Below are positions 53,339 to 64,000 of a DNA stretch of 64,000 nucleotides, piece by piece. Each line of letters opens with the position of its first letter. Position 1 is the stretch's first letter. This stretch comes from Prorocentrum cordatum (lineage: Eukaryota > Sar > Dinophyceae > Prorocentrales > Prorocentraceae): contig CAUYUJ010016693.1 in assembly GCA_963575745.1 (NCBI GenBank), positions 498,001-562,000 on the forward strand, given 5' to 3'. A program made the translations under genes and the position numbers. A model generated the notes under the pieces. That model ran no database searches. It was not told the origin of the DNA and saw only the letters and a program-made list of their open reading frames with translations.

Positions 53339-53515
53339 TAAGGAACCCTAAATAAGGAACGAGGCCCCTATCTTCCATAAGTTGAACTTCGATTTCGCAT
53401 CGAAAACCTAAGGAAAATCCAAGGCAAGCTGCGAAACAATGAAGGAACACGGAGCCCCTCCCCAACGAAAAGGGTTCCTTCTTCAGGGCCCCGACTGTAG
53501 TCGGCGTGGCGCTCA
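53339..53515 (-). repeat. LINE E 3' UTR, copy 2 (solo fragment)
   Basis: Shares its 3' blocks with 31848-32053, on the same strand, and ends GCCTCGTTCCTTATTTAGGG. No RNase H frame is recognisable upstream, so this is a 5'-truncated insertion. Confidence 0.6.
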
Positions 53516-53712
53516 CACGGAGCGCTCCCTCGCGCGGAGAGGTGCGCGGTGGGCATCCGTGCGCACGCGAGTGCCCCGCGCCTGCGGCGTTCTGGCGGAG
53601 CCTCGGATCGAGGCGTTGGGCCCCTTCTGGCACGCCCTCCAGGATTGGAGCCATCTCGGCGTCTGAGGCGCAAACCCGTTTGGTTGCGCATTAAGCCACC
53701 GCAGCGGCATAG

Positions 53713-54376
53713 ATGGCGATGCAGAAGGTCACGAGTATGAAGAACAGGGACCATAACATGAAGAAGGACATCACGGATACCAAGGGCACCTTGAAGTCGT
53801 TGGGTGGGAAGTCCCATATCCCGCGGCCTCCACGACAGGAATTCGAAGAACGTTCCAAACAGGTCTTATCACTCGGTTTTGAAGAGCGTGCCGAAGCCAA
53901 GACACTCATAAAGGTTTTGGAAGGTATGCTCAACAAGTTGTTGGGGGGATGGGCACAATGCGACAATCACAGCCCTACAGATCCATCAAAAATCGGATTG
54001 ATTACGTTCCCCACGATGGCTGACAATATCAAATTCTACAAACAAGGACGGGATACAGAGGACAAGAAAAGCATGTTTGGAAACATGTTTTCCATGAACA
54101 ATTTGACTCGGGACGAAAGGGCAAAAGAAAAAAACTGTGATACACAAAACACTACCTTGCCAATATCATGGCGACAAAAAGATCAAGATCCTCTGGCCCA
54201 AGAACATGGTCATCGTGAAAAACACGGCCGGCACAGAGCGAAAGGTGGCCTGGTATGACGAGAGCGGGGAGTGGCACATGACAGCTACGGCCAAGAGGTG
54301 CAAAAAGAAGTGGACGAGTCCATGGAGAGCTGTTGGAACAGAAATATCACCCGAGCCTGACACCGAGAACGAATGA
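53713..54376 (+). pseudogene. LINE B ORF1-like N-terminal region
   Basis: Starts MAMQKVTSMKNRDHNMKKDI and continues with a basic, helix-rich stretch and IGLITFPTMADNIKFYKQGR. A frame change in the A run near 54125-54135 leads to KIKILWPKNMVIVKNTAGTE and a stop at 54374-54376. Composition fits an RNA-binding ORF1 or N-terminal domain. No motif is certain. Confidence 0.45.
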
Positions 54377-54576
54377 CGAGTACATGCAGGAAGTGATGGG
54401 CACGCAGCAGCCCGGATACAGTGTACCAGTCCCAAAATGGGGGGAGGGAGAGGGAAATACGCAAATAAAGAAGGTGATTTTCCAATAGCATCGTTGCGAA
54501 GTCTTGGCGGTGAGCATGCGTATACGAAACCTACAGGGCATACCGAATTCAAACAAACGATTTTGAGAGGTCGATC

Positions 54577-55287
54577 TTGGAACGCTGCCGGCATGAGCGA
54601 AGAATATTTTCAAGATTTCTTGTGAACGTAAACAATCTGGAGATACATTGGGACGTCGTGTTGGTGCAAGAGGGCCCACAAAACGACAACGACAGCACAG
54701 ACGAAATTCTGGGGGGAAATTTGTGGCACGTGGGAGCCAAGAGGGAGAGGGATGAAAGCATAGGCATTCTCATTCACAGAAGATGGGTTGCACACTTTGC
54801 TGGCTTCTTTGTTGTGGGAGACGGAAGGGTTGCACACGCAGACCTGGATACAAAGCAAGGGAATTGGAGAACAGTTTCAGCTCACTTGCCGCACGCAGGT
54901 CGTCAAGACATGGAATACGAACTAACTCTGGAACATATGCGGCGGGCGCTTTTCGTAAACAGGACACGCAGGCAGTGCATTATTAGCGTGGATGCCAATG
55001 CGAAGGTTGGCCAACAGAACGACGAAGACGACCACGACTCTTTTGACAAGTTCGGCTTGGGCGAGAGGACAAACAGAGGGGATCAGCTCTTAGCGTGGGC
55101 ATCCACACACAAATTCACTATCACAAACACAATGCTTCCAAAGAGGTTGGCGGACAGATGGACGCACAAATTATGGAGCACAGGGAACATGAGACATATA
55201 CACATATTGATAGATCGGAGGCATATTGACATACTGAATATGCGCCTCAAGGCAGAATTGCAGAATACGGATGTGATTCCAATTTGA
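54577..55287 (+). pseudogene. LINE B EEP endonuclease
   Basis: Motifs in order: HWDVVLVQEGPQ (catalytic Glu in QE), RTVSAHLPHAG, CIISVDANAKVG (D.N), FGLGERTNRGDQLLAWA, TITNTM, and a diverged IDRRHIDIL in place of the R-(I/L)-D-Y block. The final SDH-like motif appears as TDHKAMFAKFG at the start of the next frame (about 55290), after a stop. The chain before the QE strand is broken (about 54480-54600). Confidence 0.8.
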
Positions 55288-55877
55288 TGCAAAAAACAGA
55301 CCACAAGGCCATGTTTGCAAAATTTGGGATTAGACGGAAAAAGAAACAACGATGGAAGCCGGCAAACACGAGAAGAGGGTGGAAGATGACGACCAGCAAG
55401 GAGGCATACAATCTTGCTCAATCGAAGGCTCTGCGCGAGAGCCCAAAAGATGTTGTAGCAGTGACGGAGGCGCTTGTGCAAGCTGCTTCCGAATGCGGCG
55501 CAATACCGGGAAGGCGGGAGAAGAACGAGGAGACTGATCAGAAAATGCAGCAACTCCGGGAAGAGAGAAACAAGGCTTCCACCAAAGACGAGAGGAAGGA
55601 GAAAACGCTCAGCTTGAACAAGGCCATCCGGAATTTGATGCGAAAGAAACACAACGAGCAGCTGGATAAGTTGATCATCAAAGGTGCGGCCAAACAGTTG
55701 CCTGGGCTCCAACGTCGGCCGAAAAAAGGAAGTCGCATCGCTAGCATTCAAGATGCCAGTGGCCAAATACAGTCAAAAAGGGATGACATAGCAGAGATTT
55801 TCGCTTCATTTTATAAATCCTTGTATAATGCTCCACTGGAGGAGCCGCAGGCAGCCAGACCAAGCAAACATGCATGA
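55284..55877 (+). pseudogene. LINE B linker between EEP and RT
   Basis: Starts with TDHKAMFAKFG (end of EEP), then a long Lys/Glu/Gln-rich helix region (EETDQKMQQLREERNKA) and IASIQDASGQIQSKRDDIAE then IFASFYKSLYN, the usual entry to the RT domain. Ends at a TGA at 55875. Confidence 0.65.
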
Positions 55878-55879
55878 GC

Positions 55880-57195
55880 ACATGAACTCAAAGATGACGT
55901 GGTTTCGTGCATATCCCGAATGACGCGGAACAAAGCACTGTGCTGAAGATGGCCTGGTGGCGGAAATGCTGCAGGAGGGCGGGAACGACATGATAGAAGC
56001 AATTGCGGACACGTTTGCCGACCTGCTGAATGGCGTGTCTCGGGCTCCAGAATCGTGGCGTACTTCAAACTCGTTGCTTTGATCAAAAAACAAAACCATA
56101 CTCCCAAAGAATTACAGGCCGATCGCAATCATCCCAGTGTTGAGTAAACTTTACAGCACCATACTCTTGAGACGGATGGGGCATATCTTGGACAGTTTCA
56201 GAACACCCGAGGAAGTTGGGTCTCGCAAGGGATATGGAATGTGTGTCCTAGTGCATTGCATGCGCATGGTTCGCGAGAAAAGTATGAAGTGGAGGAAACA
56301 GTTCGGACTGCTTCCATAGATTTGGAACAAGTATTCGACAAAATCATACGTGCAGCTGTGTTGGCAGGTCGACGTGAAGCTGGCGTCGGCGAGCACATTT
56401 TGTGGGCAATCGAGGACTTGTATCGTGACCAGTTGGCATATACCCAACTAGACACAAACACACGAAACACACATTTCTAGATTCTCCGTGGCGTCCGGCA
56501 GGGGGATCCAATGTCGCCAGCATTATTTTCAAACACAGTCAGGAACGCGATGGTGCAGCTGAAGGAGACTTGGAAACACAAAGGGTACGGAAGCCTCGTC
56601 GGCAGCGATTTCTGCGAAAAGAACCACATGACTTACGCTATGTTTGCAGATGACACTACGTTGGTGGCAAAATCAAGGCAAACATTGGCGCAAATGTTGG
56701 CGTCAATCCGGGACGAGCTTGCGAAAATTGGTCTGCATATGAACGCTGGGAAATGCAGTATTCAGCGCTCTGGAAAATTGTACCACCAAGCAAGAAAATC
56801 AAAGTAGCAGGGTGTATCCATTGGTCAGCTATAACGCTGGTTCATAAAGTACTAGCTGCTACCATCACAATGGATGGACGTATTTCTACAGAGTACGGGC
56901 TGGATGGGTAAAGTTTTCTAGCCTGTCAGAAGTTTTATTGAAAATAGACAGCTCTGAGTCAAAAAGGTTGCAGCTCTTCGACGCGAACGTGTCCAAGACT
57001 GTTCTCTGGTAAAGCGAAACGTGGAATCCCACAGTCAGACAGACACACAAACTGAGAAGCACGCAGCGGTGCATGCTCAGACGGATGGTTCGGCCTGTCA
57101 GGCGTCGGGGCGAAGAGTATTTGTCATGGGTTCGGAAAGCGACGCGTGTCGCGGAAGATAAAGCACAAAAGGCCGGAGTGTTTGCTTGGTTGCAT
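55880..57195 (+). pseudogene. LINE B reverse transcriptase and thumb
   Basis: RT motifs across several frames: LPKNYRPIAIIPVLSKLYST (about 56105-56160), TASIDLEQVFDKI (catalytic Asp kept), ILRGVRQGDPMSPALF after an in-frame TAG at 56478-56480, MTYAMFADDTTLVA (FADD at 56643-56654) and IGLHMNAGKC. The thumb is visible at 56965-57190: LFDANVSKTVLW, ETWNPTVRQTHKLRSTQRCM, RRGEEYLSWVRKA. Stops and frameshifts make it inactive. Confidence 0.85.
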
Positions 57196-57502
57196 CATCA
57201 TCACCATCATCATCACCAGCATCGGCCCACCATCATCAAAATCATCAGCATCACCTCATCAGCATCCTCATCATCAACATCATCATCATCGGGACACCAT
57301 CATCGTCATCATCATCGGGACACCATCATCACCAACACCATCAACAGCATCATGATCAACCTCATCAGCATCATCATCGGGATTTCATCATCCTCATCAT
57401 CTCCATCATCTTCATCACCAACTCATCATCATATCATCATCGTCAGCATCATCAGGATCATCAACATCATCTTCATCATCGGGACACCATCATCATCATC
57501 AA

Positions 57503-57545
<43 letters not shown>

Positions 57546-57637
57546 GGGACACCACCATTATCATCACCATCACCATCATCATCAACATCGTCAACATCAT
57601 CATCATGATCATGATCATGATCATGATCATGATCATG

Positions 57638-57679
<42 letters not shown>

Positions 57680-57913
57680 GGGACACCATCATCATCACTA
57701 CCATCACCATCGTCATCATCATCATCAACATCGTCAACATCATCGAAATCATCATCATCAGCAGCAGCAGCATCAGCATCAGCATCAGCATCATCATCAT
57801 CATCATCATCATCAGTATCAGCATCAGCATCAGCATCATCCTCATCCTCATCCTCATCCTCATCCTCATCCTCATCCTCATCCTCATCCTCATCCTCATC
57901 CTCATCCTCATCC

Positions 57914-57957
<44 letters not shown>
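57196..57957. repeat. ATC array with ATCATG and ATCCTC sub-arrays
   Basis: (ATC)n with a GATCATGATCATGATCATG run (57605-57645) and an ATCCTC run (57838-57920). The long open frame across it is a translation of LINE B thumb plus repeat. Confidence 0.93.
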
Positions 57958-58265
57958 GGGACACCGACGGGACACCGGCGGGACAACGGCGGGACACCGC
58001 GCGCCACAGGCCCCCGGACAAAAACATTTTGTCCGGCCGCGCCTCAGCCGGAGGCGGGACACCGGCGGGACACCGCGGGCCGCCGGCCCCCGGAGAGGAA
58101 GCATTTGGTCCGGCCGCGCCTCAGCCGGACGAGACATTCTTCTCGCCCGCCCACGCAGCTTCGCCTCGCCCGCACGCACGGCACGCACGAACACGAAACC
58201 GAAACCGATTTCCAGGCAGGGGGGCTCTCCGTTCCACTTCGATCTCACCCCCTCACCTCCGACGA
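57958..58265 (+). repeat. modular composite repeat, GGGACACC array and tail
   Basis: GGGACACCGACGGGACACCG, two TTTGTCCGGCCGCGCCTCAG / TTTGGTCCGGCCGCGCCTCA blocks, then the tail to CACCTCCGACGA. No TA run follows. Confidence 0.82.
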
Positions 58266-58368
58266 GTCGAACAGATCCGTTATAGGTGGGCCCCAGAAAA
58301 GTCTCCAAAACGAACATCTAAAGAACGAGTGTGCGGGGCGATTGCTGACCACGCAAATGGTAGGGTAG

Positions 58369-58620
58369 CTAACAAACGTTGATTGTTATCTGGTGCCCCA
58401 GGTTCCCGCGGCTGGGGGTGCCAATGGACGATCCGGCGAAGTGCCCATGATCGTATCGATACCGCGCAATGGCCGGGCAACCCTGGACGATCCAGCACAA
58501 TTGATGTGGAACCTGCTCGTGGCAACCATCGCATGACTGAGCGACTAGCACGTTGTGATCCGTGACAGGGATCAGTTCCCACGGTGAGGCGCGTAGATAA
58601 ATGTACTACACGTTGGTCGG
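58369..58620 (-). pseudogene. LINE zinc-knuckle fragment
   Basis: The minus frame reads LVAQSCDGCHEQVPHQLCWI then VQGCPAIARYRYDHGHF, matching the C-x2-C-x(n)-L..I-(V/L)-Q-x-CP....R..-(R/Y)H pattern near the C terminus of many LINE RTs. A neighbouring frame upstream reads VVHLSTRLTVGTD. A single short relic. Confidence 0.5.
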
Positions 58621-59092
58621 AAGAAGTAGGGAGAAACATGAAGCAGGAAGGCGGATAAAATGGATCGGGTCCAGGCCCTCCCAGAGAACAACAGAACACA
58701 GCGAAATCATGCCGGGTCTTGAAGTAGGAAGGCGCTTGAAGTAGATTGGGATCTGGGAGTCCAAAAATACCTGCTTTCAAAGACCGGCGTGTAAGTGTAC
58801 TATCTGCTTCCTGCACAAGCCGCGCCGAAGGCTGGCACGCGCGAGGCGCCTGCACCCGTGGAGCCAGTACACGCCCCCGTCGTTACAAGCAAGCTGCGGC
58901 AAACTGGGCCACTGGCGCTTTCAAACCAAACGCTCTGGAACTGATCGGAACAACGGTCGACTAGGGATTACGATCAGGAGTTTGCGTATGACGCACTTTT
59001 GCACATCTGTACGTAGACTGAAAGGTGAGAACTATCCATCACCACCGCCTTGGAGATCATCTTCGGATACGTCAGCGGGCGGGAGACATGAA
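58621..59092. other. unassigned
   Basis: No gene or repeat recognised. Confidence 0.35.
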
Positions 59093-59340
59093 TCCCACCA
59101 GCCCTCTGGGCGTAGGTGGTCTAGAGAGGCTCCTCTTCCAACCCCCATTTCCCCTAGGACGGGGGGGGTCCGCGAGGGGTTGGAGCGTCCAATTTGGCCC
59201 AAGCCGGCTCCAAGAGCGCCTCAGAGAGCCCAGGATGACCTCCGATATGGCTCAAGATAGCGCAAGACGCCAAGATGCTCCAAGAGGCCCCGAGAACGCT
59301 CCAAGATGGCTCCAGATGTGGCGGAGGCCCAGGGCAAATA
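59093..59340 (+). repeat. dispersed repeat, CCAGCCCTCTGGGCGTAGG type plus AAGAGGCC minisatellite, copy 2
   Basis: ATCCCACCAGCCCTCTGGGC then CTCTTCCAACCCCCATTTCC, followed at 59215 by degenerate CCAAGATGGCTCC / CCAAGAGGCCCC units, the same order as at 36683-37260. Confidence 0.65.
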
Positions 59341-59599
59341 TTTTAACATGCCGACTTAACTCCTGATGCGGCTAGAACTCTCTCCACATATCCGCGTGGA
59401 CGGAGAAAAGAAATGGGTGTTACGCGAGAAGACGTAGCGACCTGCAGCCGCGGCATACGCGGCCCAACCCTCCGAAGACGACATAGGCCCCGAAACTGCC
59501 CCAGAACTATCTTCCCCGTCCCTGGGCCATGTTGTAGGCATTTTCTGATGGCCTCTGGGTCCGAAATGGAATCACGCAATACTCGAACACAACACGGAC

Positions 59600-62500
59600 C
59601 TTGTGGCTCTGTGATAATTATTTGTACTCTTTCCCGTCATGCCAAGTCACCTTTCCCGGTTACGGGGCCCATGTCGGGGAGCTGGCACCAGTATACCAAC
59701 CACATGTCGAGTGAGGCAGCGAAGCAAACCTTGAAAGAGCAACATACTGACGACCGAAGATTGCACATCAGAGAAACTGATTCTTACCCTCCCAGAAATG
59801 CCTTCCTGGACCGAACGGCCATCATCCCTCAATGCACTTGCAGGCAGGGTGCAGCCTCTGTGGTGTGGACGGTTGGACAAGGTTGTCAACGACAGTGTGA
59901 CAACATGCATGGAAGGCCACACGCAAAAATCTCGCATACTTTCAGAACGGACCGACCATGTGGTCGATGCATAGCCCGCTCATGCAGGTACGCAAATCCA
60001 TCCTGTGAGCTGGCGATCAACATGCCGTTTGCACTCACTAGCTCACACCCAAGCGCACACCCACACCTACCCAATATCGGGACGCTTTCCCGGTTGCTGG
60101 GTCAATGCGGGGGAGCCGGAACCAATATGACAAACCACATACCGAACATTGCCCACAATTGGACGTCTGCGACGCGGACTCTTCACCACTAGTCCATAGA
60201 CACCCTGCTGGGCTGCACGACCGCTATCCTTCTTTGGACATGCAGGGAACAGCCCACCTTTGCTTGGTTGGACATGGATTTCAACGACAATGTGACAACA
60301 TGCATGGAAGGCCACACGCAAGCAGCATACTTCAGGGCGGGCCGACCATGTTGTCAATACTCAGCCCAAACATAAAAAAATGCAAATGCTTGCGAACTGC
60401 CGATTTGCATGCCGTGTTTACTCACCGAATCCCCATGCTTTCCGATTCCGAGCCCATGCAGAGGAGCTGACACCAGTATGGCGACCACCTGACGAGTGTT
60501 ACAGACAAGCGACACCGACTCTTCCCCTCCCCGTCCAGAGACGCCCTGCTGGGCTGCACGTCCGGCACCCTTAGAATATTTGCAGGCAGAGACACCCTGC
60601 TGGGCTGCACGGCCGTCATCCCTTTGTATACTCGCAGGGTACAGCTTTTGTGGTGTGGATGGTTGGACAGGATTGTCAACGACAGTGTGACAACATGCAT
60701 GGAAGGCCACACGCAAACAATCTCGCATACTTTCAGAACGGACCGACCATGTGGTCAATACTCAGCCCGACCATAAGGGTATGCAGCTGATTGAATTGAC
60801 AAATACCATGCCGCGGTTGCCCATCAAATCCCTGTCTGCCCGTTTTTCGAAGCTGGCACCAGTATGACGACCACATGCCGAGAGTTGCAGACAAGCGAAC
60901 TTCGAAAGAGCCACAGACTGCCGACCGAAGATTAGACGTCTGCGACACTGACTCGTCCCCCCCTTCGTCAAAAGACACCCTGCTGAGCTGCACAGCCGTC
61001 ATCCCCCAGCGTACTTGCAGGGTACAGCCTTTGTGGCGTGGATGATTGGACAAGACTGTCAACAACAAGATGACAAGATGCATGAATGGGCGAGCAACGA
61101 CATATGTACATGTACGCCCTCCACGGTCTTGCCTGCACGAACGTGTCCGCGTTGACACGCACTCCAGGGGAAGCTAACCGCGTACGTGTACATATGTTGC
61201 TGGCCTCTGAATGAAAGACCACACGCAAACAGTCTCGCATACTTTCAGAACGGACCGACCATGTGGTCAATACTCAGCCAGACAATAAAGGTATAAACCT
61301 GCTTGCGAACTGGCGATGTACATGCCATGCTCACTCACCGAATCCCTGTCTGGCCGCTTTCCCGGTTGCCGGGCCCATGCGGAGGAGCTGACACCAGTAT
61401 GACGACCACATGCCGAGTGTTGCAGACAAGCGAACCTCGAAAGAGCAACAGGCTGCCGACCGAAGATTAGACATCTGTGACACCGACTCTCCACCCCGTC
61501 AAGAGACACCCTGCGGAGCTGCACGGCCGTCATCCCCCAGCGTACTTGCAGGGAAAAGCCTTTGTGGTGCGGATGGTTGGACAAGACTGTCAACGACAGT
61601 GTGACAGCACGCATGGAAGGCCACACGCAAGCAATATCGCATACTTTCAGAACGGACCGACCATGTGGTCAATACTCAGCAAGACCATGAGGGTGTGCAG
61701 CTGCTTGCGAACTGGCGATGTACGTGCCATGCTCACTCACCGAATCCGTGTCTGGCCGCGTTCCCGGTTGCCGGGCCCATGCGGAGGAGCTGACACCAGT
61801 ATGACGACCACCTGCCGAGTGTTGCAGACAAGCGAACTTCGAAGGAGCAACAGGCTGCCGACCGAAGATTAGACATATGTGATAACGGCCCATCCCCCCG
61901 TCCAGAGACACCCTGCTGAGCTGCACGGCCGTCATGCAAAAGTGTCCTTGCAGGGAACAGCCTTTGCGCTGTGGATGGCTGGAAAAGACTGTCAACGACA
62001 GTGTGACAAGATGCATGAAAGGCCACACGCAAACGATCTCGCATACTTTCAGAACGGACCGACCATGTGGTCAATACTCAGCCCGACCATATGGGTATGC
62101 AGCTGCTTGCGAACTGGCGATGTACGTGCCGTGCTCACTCACCAAAATCCCAATGTCTGGCCGCTTTCCCGGTTGCCCGGCCCATGCGGAGGAGCTGACA
62201 CCAGTACGACGACCACATGCCGAGTGTTGCAGACAAGCGAACCTCGAAAGAGCAACAGGCTGCCGACCGAAGATTAGACATCTGCGACACCGACTCTCCC
62301 CCCCGTCAAGAGACACCCTGCGGAGCTGCACGGCCGTCATCCCCCAGTGCACTTGCAGGGAACAGCCTTTGCGGTGTGGATGGTTGGACTAGACTGTCAA
62401 CGACAGTGTGACAGCATGCATGGAAGGCCACACGCAAACGATCTCGCATACTTTCAGAACGGACCGACCATGTGGTCAATACTCAGCCCGACCATAAGGG

Positions 62501-64000
62501 TATGCAGCTGCTTGCGAACTGGCGATGTACGTGCCATGCTCACTCACCGAATCCCTGTCTGGCCGCTTTCCCGGTTGCCCGGCCCATGCGGAGTAGCTGA
62601 CACCAGTATGACGACCACATGCCGAGTGTTGCAGACAAGCGAACTTCGAAAGAGCAACAAGCTGCCGACCGAAGATTAGACATCTGCGACACCGACTCTC
62701 CCCCCCCGTCAAGAGACACCCTGCGGAGCTGCACTGCCGTCATCCCCCAGCGTACTTGCAGGGAACAGCCTTTGCGGTGTGGATGGTTGGACAAGACAGT
62801 CAACGACAGTGTGACAGCAGGCATGGAAGGCCACACGCAAACGATCTCGCATACTTTCAGAACGGACCGACCATGTGGTCAATACTCAGCCCGACCATAA
62901 GGGTATGCAGCTGCTTGCAAACTGGCGATGTCCGTGCCATGCTCACTCACCGAATCCCTGTCTGGCCGCTTTCCCGGTTGCCGGGCCCATGCGAAGGAGC
63001 TGGCACCAGTATGACGACCACGTGCCGAGTGTTGCAGACAAGCGAACTTCGAAAGAGCAACAGGCTGCCGACCGAAGATTAGACATCTGCGACACCGACT
63101 CTCCCCCCCGTCAAGAGACACCCTGCGGAGCTGCACGGCCGTCATCCCCCAGCGTACTTGCAGGGAACAGCCTTTGCGGTGCGGATGGTTGGACTAGACT
63201 GTCAACGACAGTGTGACAGCATGCATGGAAGGCCACACGCAAACGATCTCGCATACTTTCAGAACGGACCGACCATGTGGTCAATACTCAGCCCAACCAT
63301 AAGGGTATGCAACTGCTTGCGAACTGGCGATGTACGTGCCATGCTCACTCACCAAAATCCCTATGTCTGGCCGCTTTCCCGGTTGCCTGGCCCATGCGGA
63401 GGAGCTGGCACCAGTATGACGACCACATGCCGAGTGTTGCAGACAAGCGAACTTCGAAAGAGCAACAGGCTGCCGACCGAAGATTAGACATCTGCGACAC
63501 CGACTCTCCCCCCCGTCAAGAGACACCCTGCGGAGCTGCACGGCCGTCATCCCCCAGCGTACTTGCAGGGAACAGCCTTTGCGGTGCGGATGGTTGGACT
63601 AGACTGTCAACGACAGTGTGACAGCATGCATGGAAGGCCACACGCAAACGATCTCGCATACTTTCAGAACGGACCGACCATGTGGTCAATACTCAGCCCG
63701 ACCATAAGGGTATGCAACTGCTTGCGAACTGGCGATGTACGTGCCATGATCACTCACCAAAATCCCCATGTCTGGCCGCTTTCCCGGTTGCCCGGCCCAT
63801 GCGGAGGAGCTGACACCAGTATGACGACCACATGCCGAGTGTTGCAGACAAGAGAACTTCGAAAGAGCAACAGGCTGCCGACCGAAGATTAGACATCTGC
63901 GACACCGACTCTCCCCCCAGTCAAGAGACACCCTGCGGAGCTGCACGGCCGTCATCCCCCAGCGTACTTGCAGGGATCAACCTTTGCGGTGCGGATGGTT
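59600..64000 (+). repeat. ~403 bp satellite, about eleven units, continuing past the window
   Basis: The block GACCGACCATGTGGTCAATA (or a close variant) begins at 59950, 60342, 60741, 61253, 61655, 62057, 62462, 62865, 63267 and 63672, giving periods of 392, 399, 512, 402, 402, 405, 403, 402 and 405. Units from 61.2 kb on look nearly identical, while those before 60.8 kb are diverged, as expected at an array edge. Each unit contains TTTCCCGGTTGCC, TGACACCAGTATGACGACCA and ACACCCTGCGGAGCTGCACG. Short open frames repeat with the unit; I do not call them genes. Confidence 0.95.
61089..61207. mobile_element. 119 bp TIR element inserted in one satellite unit
   Basis: It explains the single 512 bp period. 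Left GAGCAACGACATATGTACAT-GTACGC and right reverse complement CCAGCAACATATGTACACGT-ACGC are inverted. TGAATG flanks both sides (61083-61088 and 61208-61213), a possible 6 bp target duplication. Non-coding. Confidence 0.65.

Larger units (their letters stand above)
53713..57195 (+). mobile_element. LINE B: decayed EEP-RT retrotransposon, cut off by an ATC array
   Basis: ORF1-like frame (53713-54376), EEP (54577-55287), linker (55284-55877), then RT and thumb (55880-57195) in one direction. At least five frame changes or stops. The thumb stops abruptly at 57195 where (ATC)n begins. Codon use is less GC-rich than in LINE A, so it is a different family. No RNase H was seen. Confidence 0.85.

Noticed and set aside
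59240-59256. ATGGCTCAAG resembling the spliced-leader end
   Set aside because: Part of the local CCAAGATGGCTCC minisatellite.
59600-64000. CRISPR-like array
   Set aside because: The repeat unit is about 403 bp with no short repeat-spacer pattern; it is a satellite in a eukaryotic genome.

Overview
The window looks like nuclear DNA of a dinoflagellate. The evidence is a GC-rich, repeat-saturated sequence, several decayed LINE retrotransposons of the RNase H / EEP-endonuclease / reverse-transcriptase type, very long introns with GC-AG as well as GT-AG borders, and a ciliary (axonemal dynein assembly) gene. Nothing in it looks bacterial, organellar or viral. I cannot name the species.

The one host gene I can recognise is on the minus strand. 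Five short exons at 46903-47004, 35171-35239, 13172-13261, 10629-10715 and 10062-10166 join without gaps, all in phase 0, into about 150 residues that align with the N-terminal third of ZMYND10 (DNAAF7), a cytoplasmic factor for dynein-arm preassembly. The exons span about 37 kb, with introns of about 11.7, 21.9, 2.5 and 0.46 kb. Later exons, including the MYND finger, were not found to the left and probably lie outside the window. Most features between 10 and 47 kb are therefore intronic.

Layout. 1-6.3 kb: decayed plus-strand LINE A (RNase H, EEP, linker, RT, thumb, zinc fingers, C-terminal domain). 6.3-10 kb: short dispersed repeats, TIR elements and GT microsatellites. 10-13.3 kb: ZMYND10 exons 3-5; intron 3 holds a 1.4 kb nest of inverted repeats around a T-shaped palindrome. 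13.3-24 kb: decayed minus-strand LINE cut up by AT, CT and CCTCCTGGGGC repeats. 24-30.9 kb: a modular composite repeat (head, GATC array, ATC array, GGGACACC array, conserved tail, TA run) interrupted by a 5'-truncated minus-strand LINE whose RNase H is intact. 31-35 kb: another minus-strand LINE RNase H with its 3' UTR, then exon 2 between GGA and GAC repeats. 36-38.7 kb: degenerate telomere-like sequence and a ~160 bp satellite. 40-46 kb: a cluster of MITE-like elements, T-palindrome copy 2 and other dispersed repeats. 46.9 kb: ZMYND10 exon 1 with a plausible start codon. 49-53 kb: GATC and GACGAC arrays, T-palindrome copy 3 and alternating inverted repeats. 53.7-57.2 kb: decayed plus-strand LINE B running into an ATC array. 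57.2-58.6 kb: composite repeat tail and a LINE zinc-knuckle fragment. 59.6-64 kb: a ~403 bp tandem satellite that continues past the window edge.

All calls come from reading the sequence. No alignment or structure prediction was run. Most repeat borders are accurate to about 10-30 bases. The exon borders and TIR ends given were located base by base.
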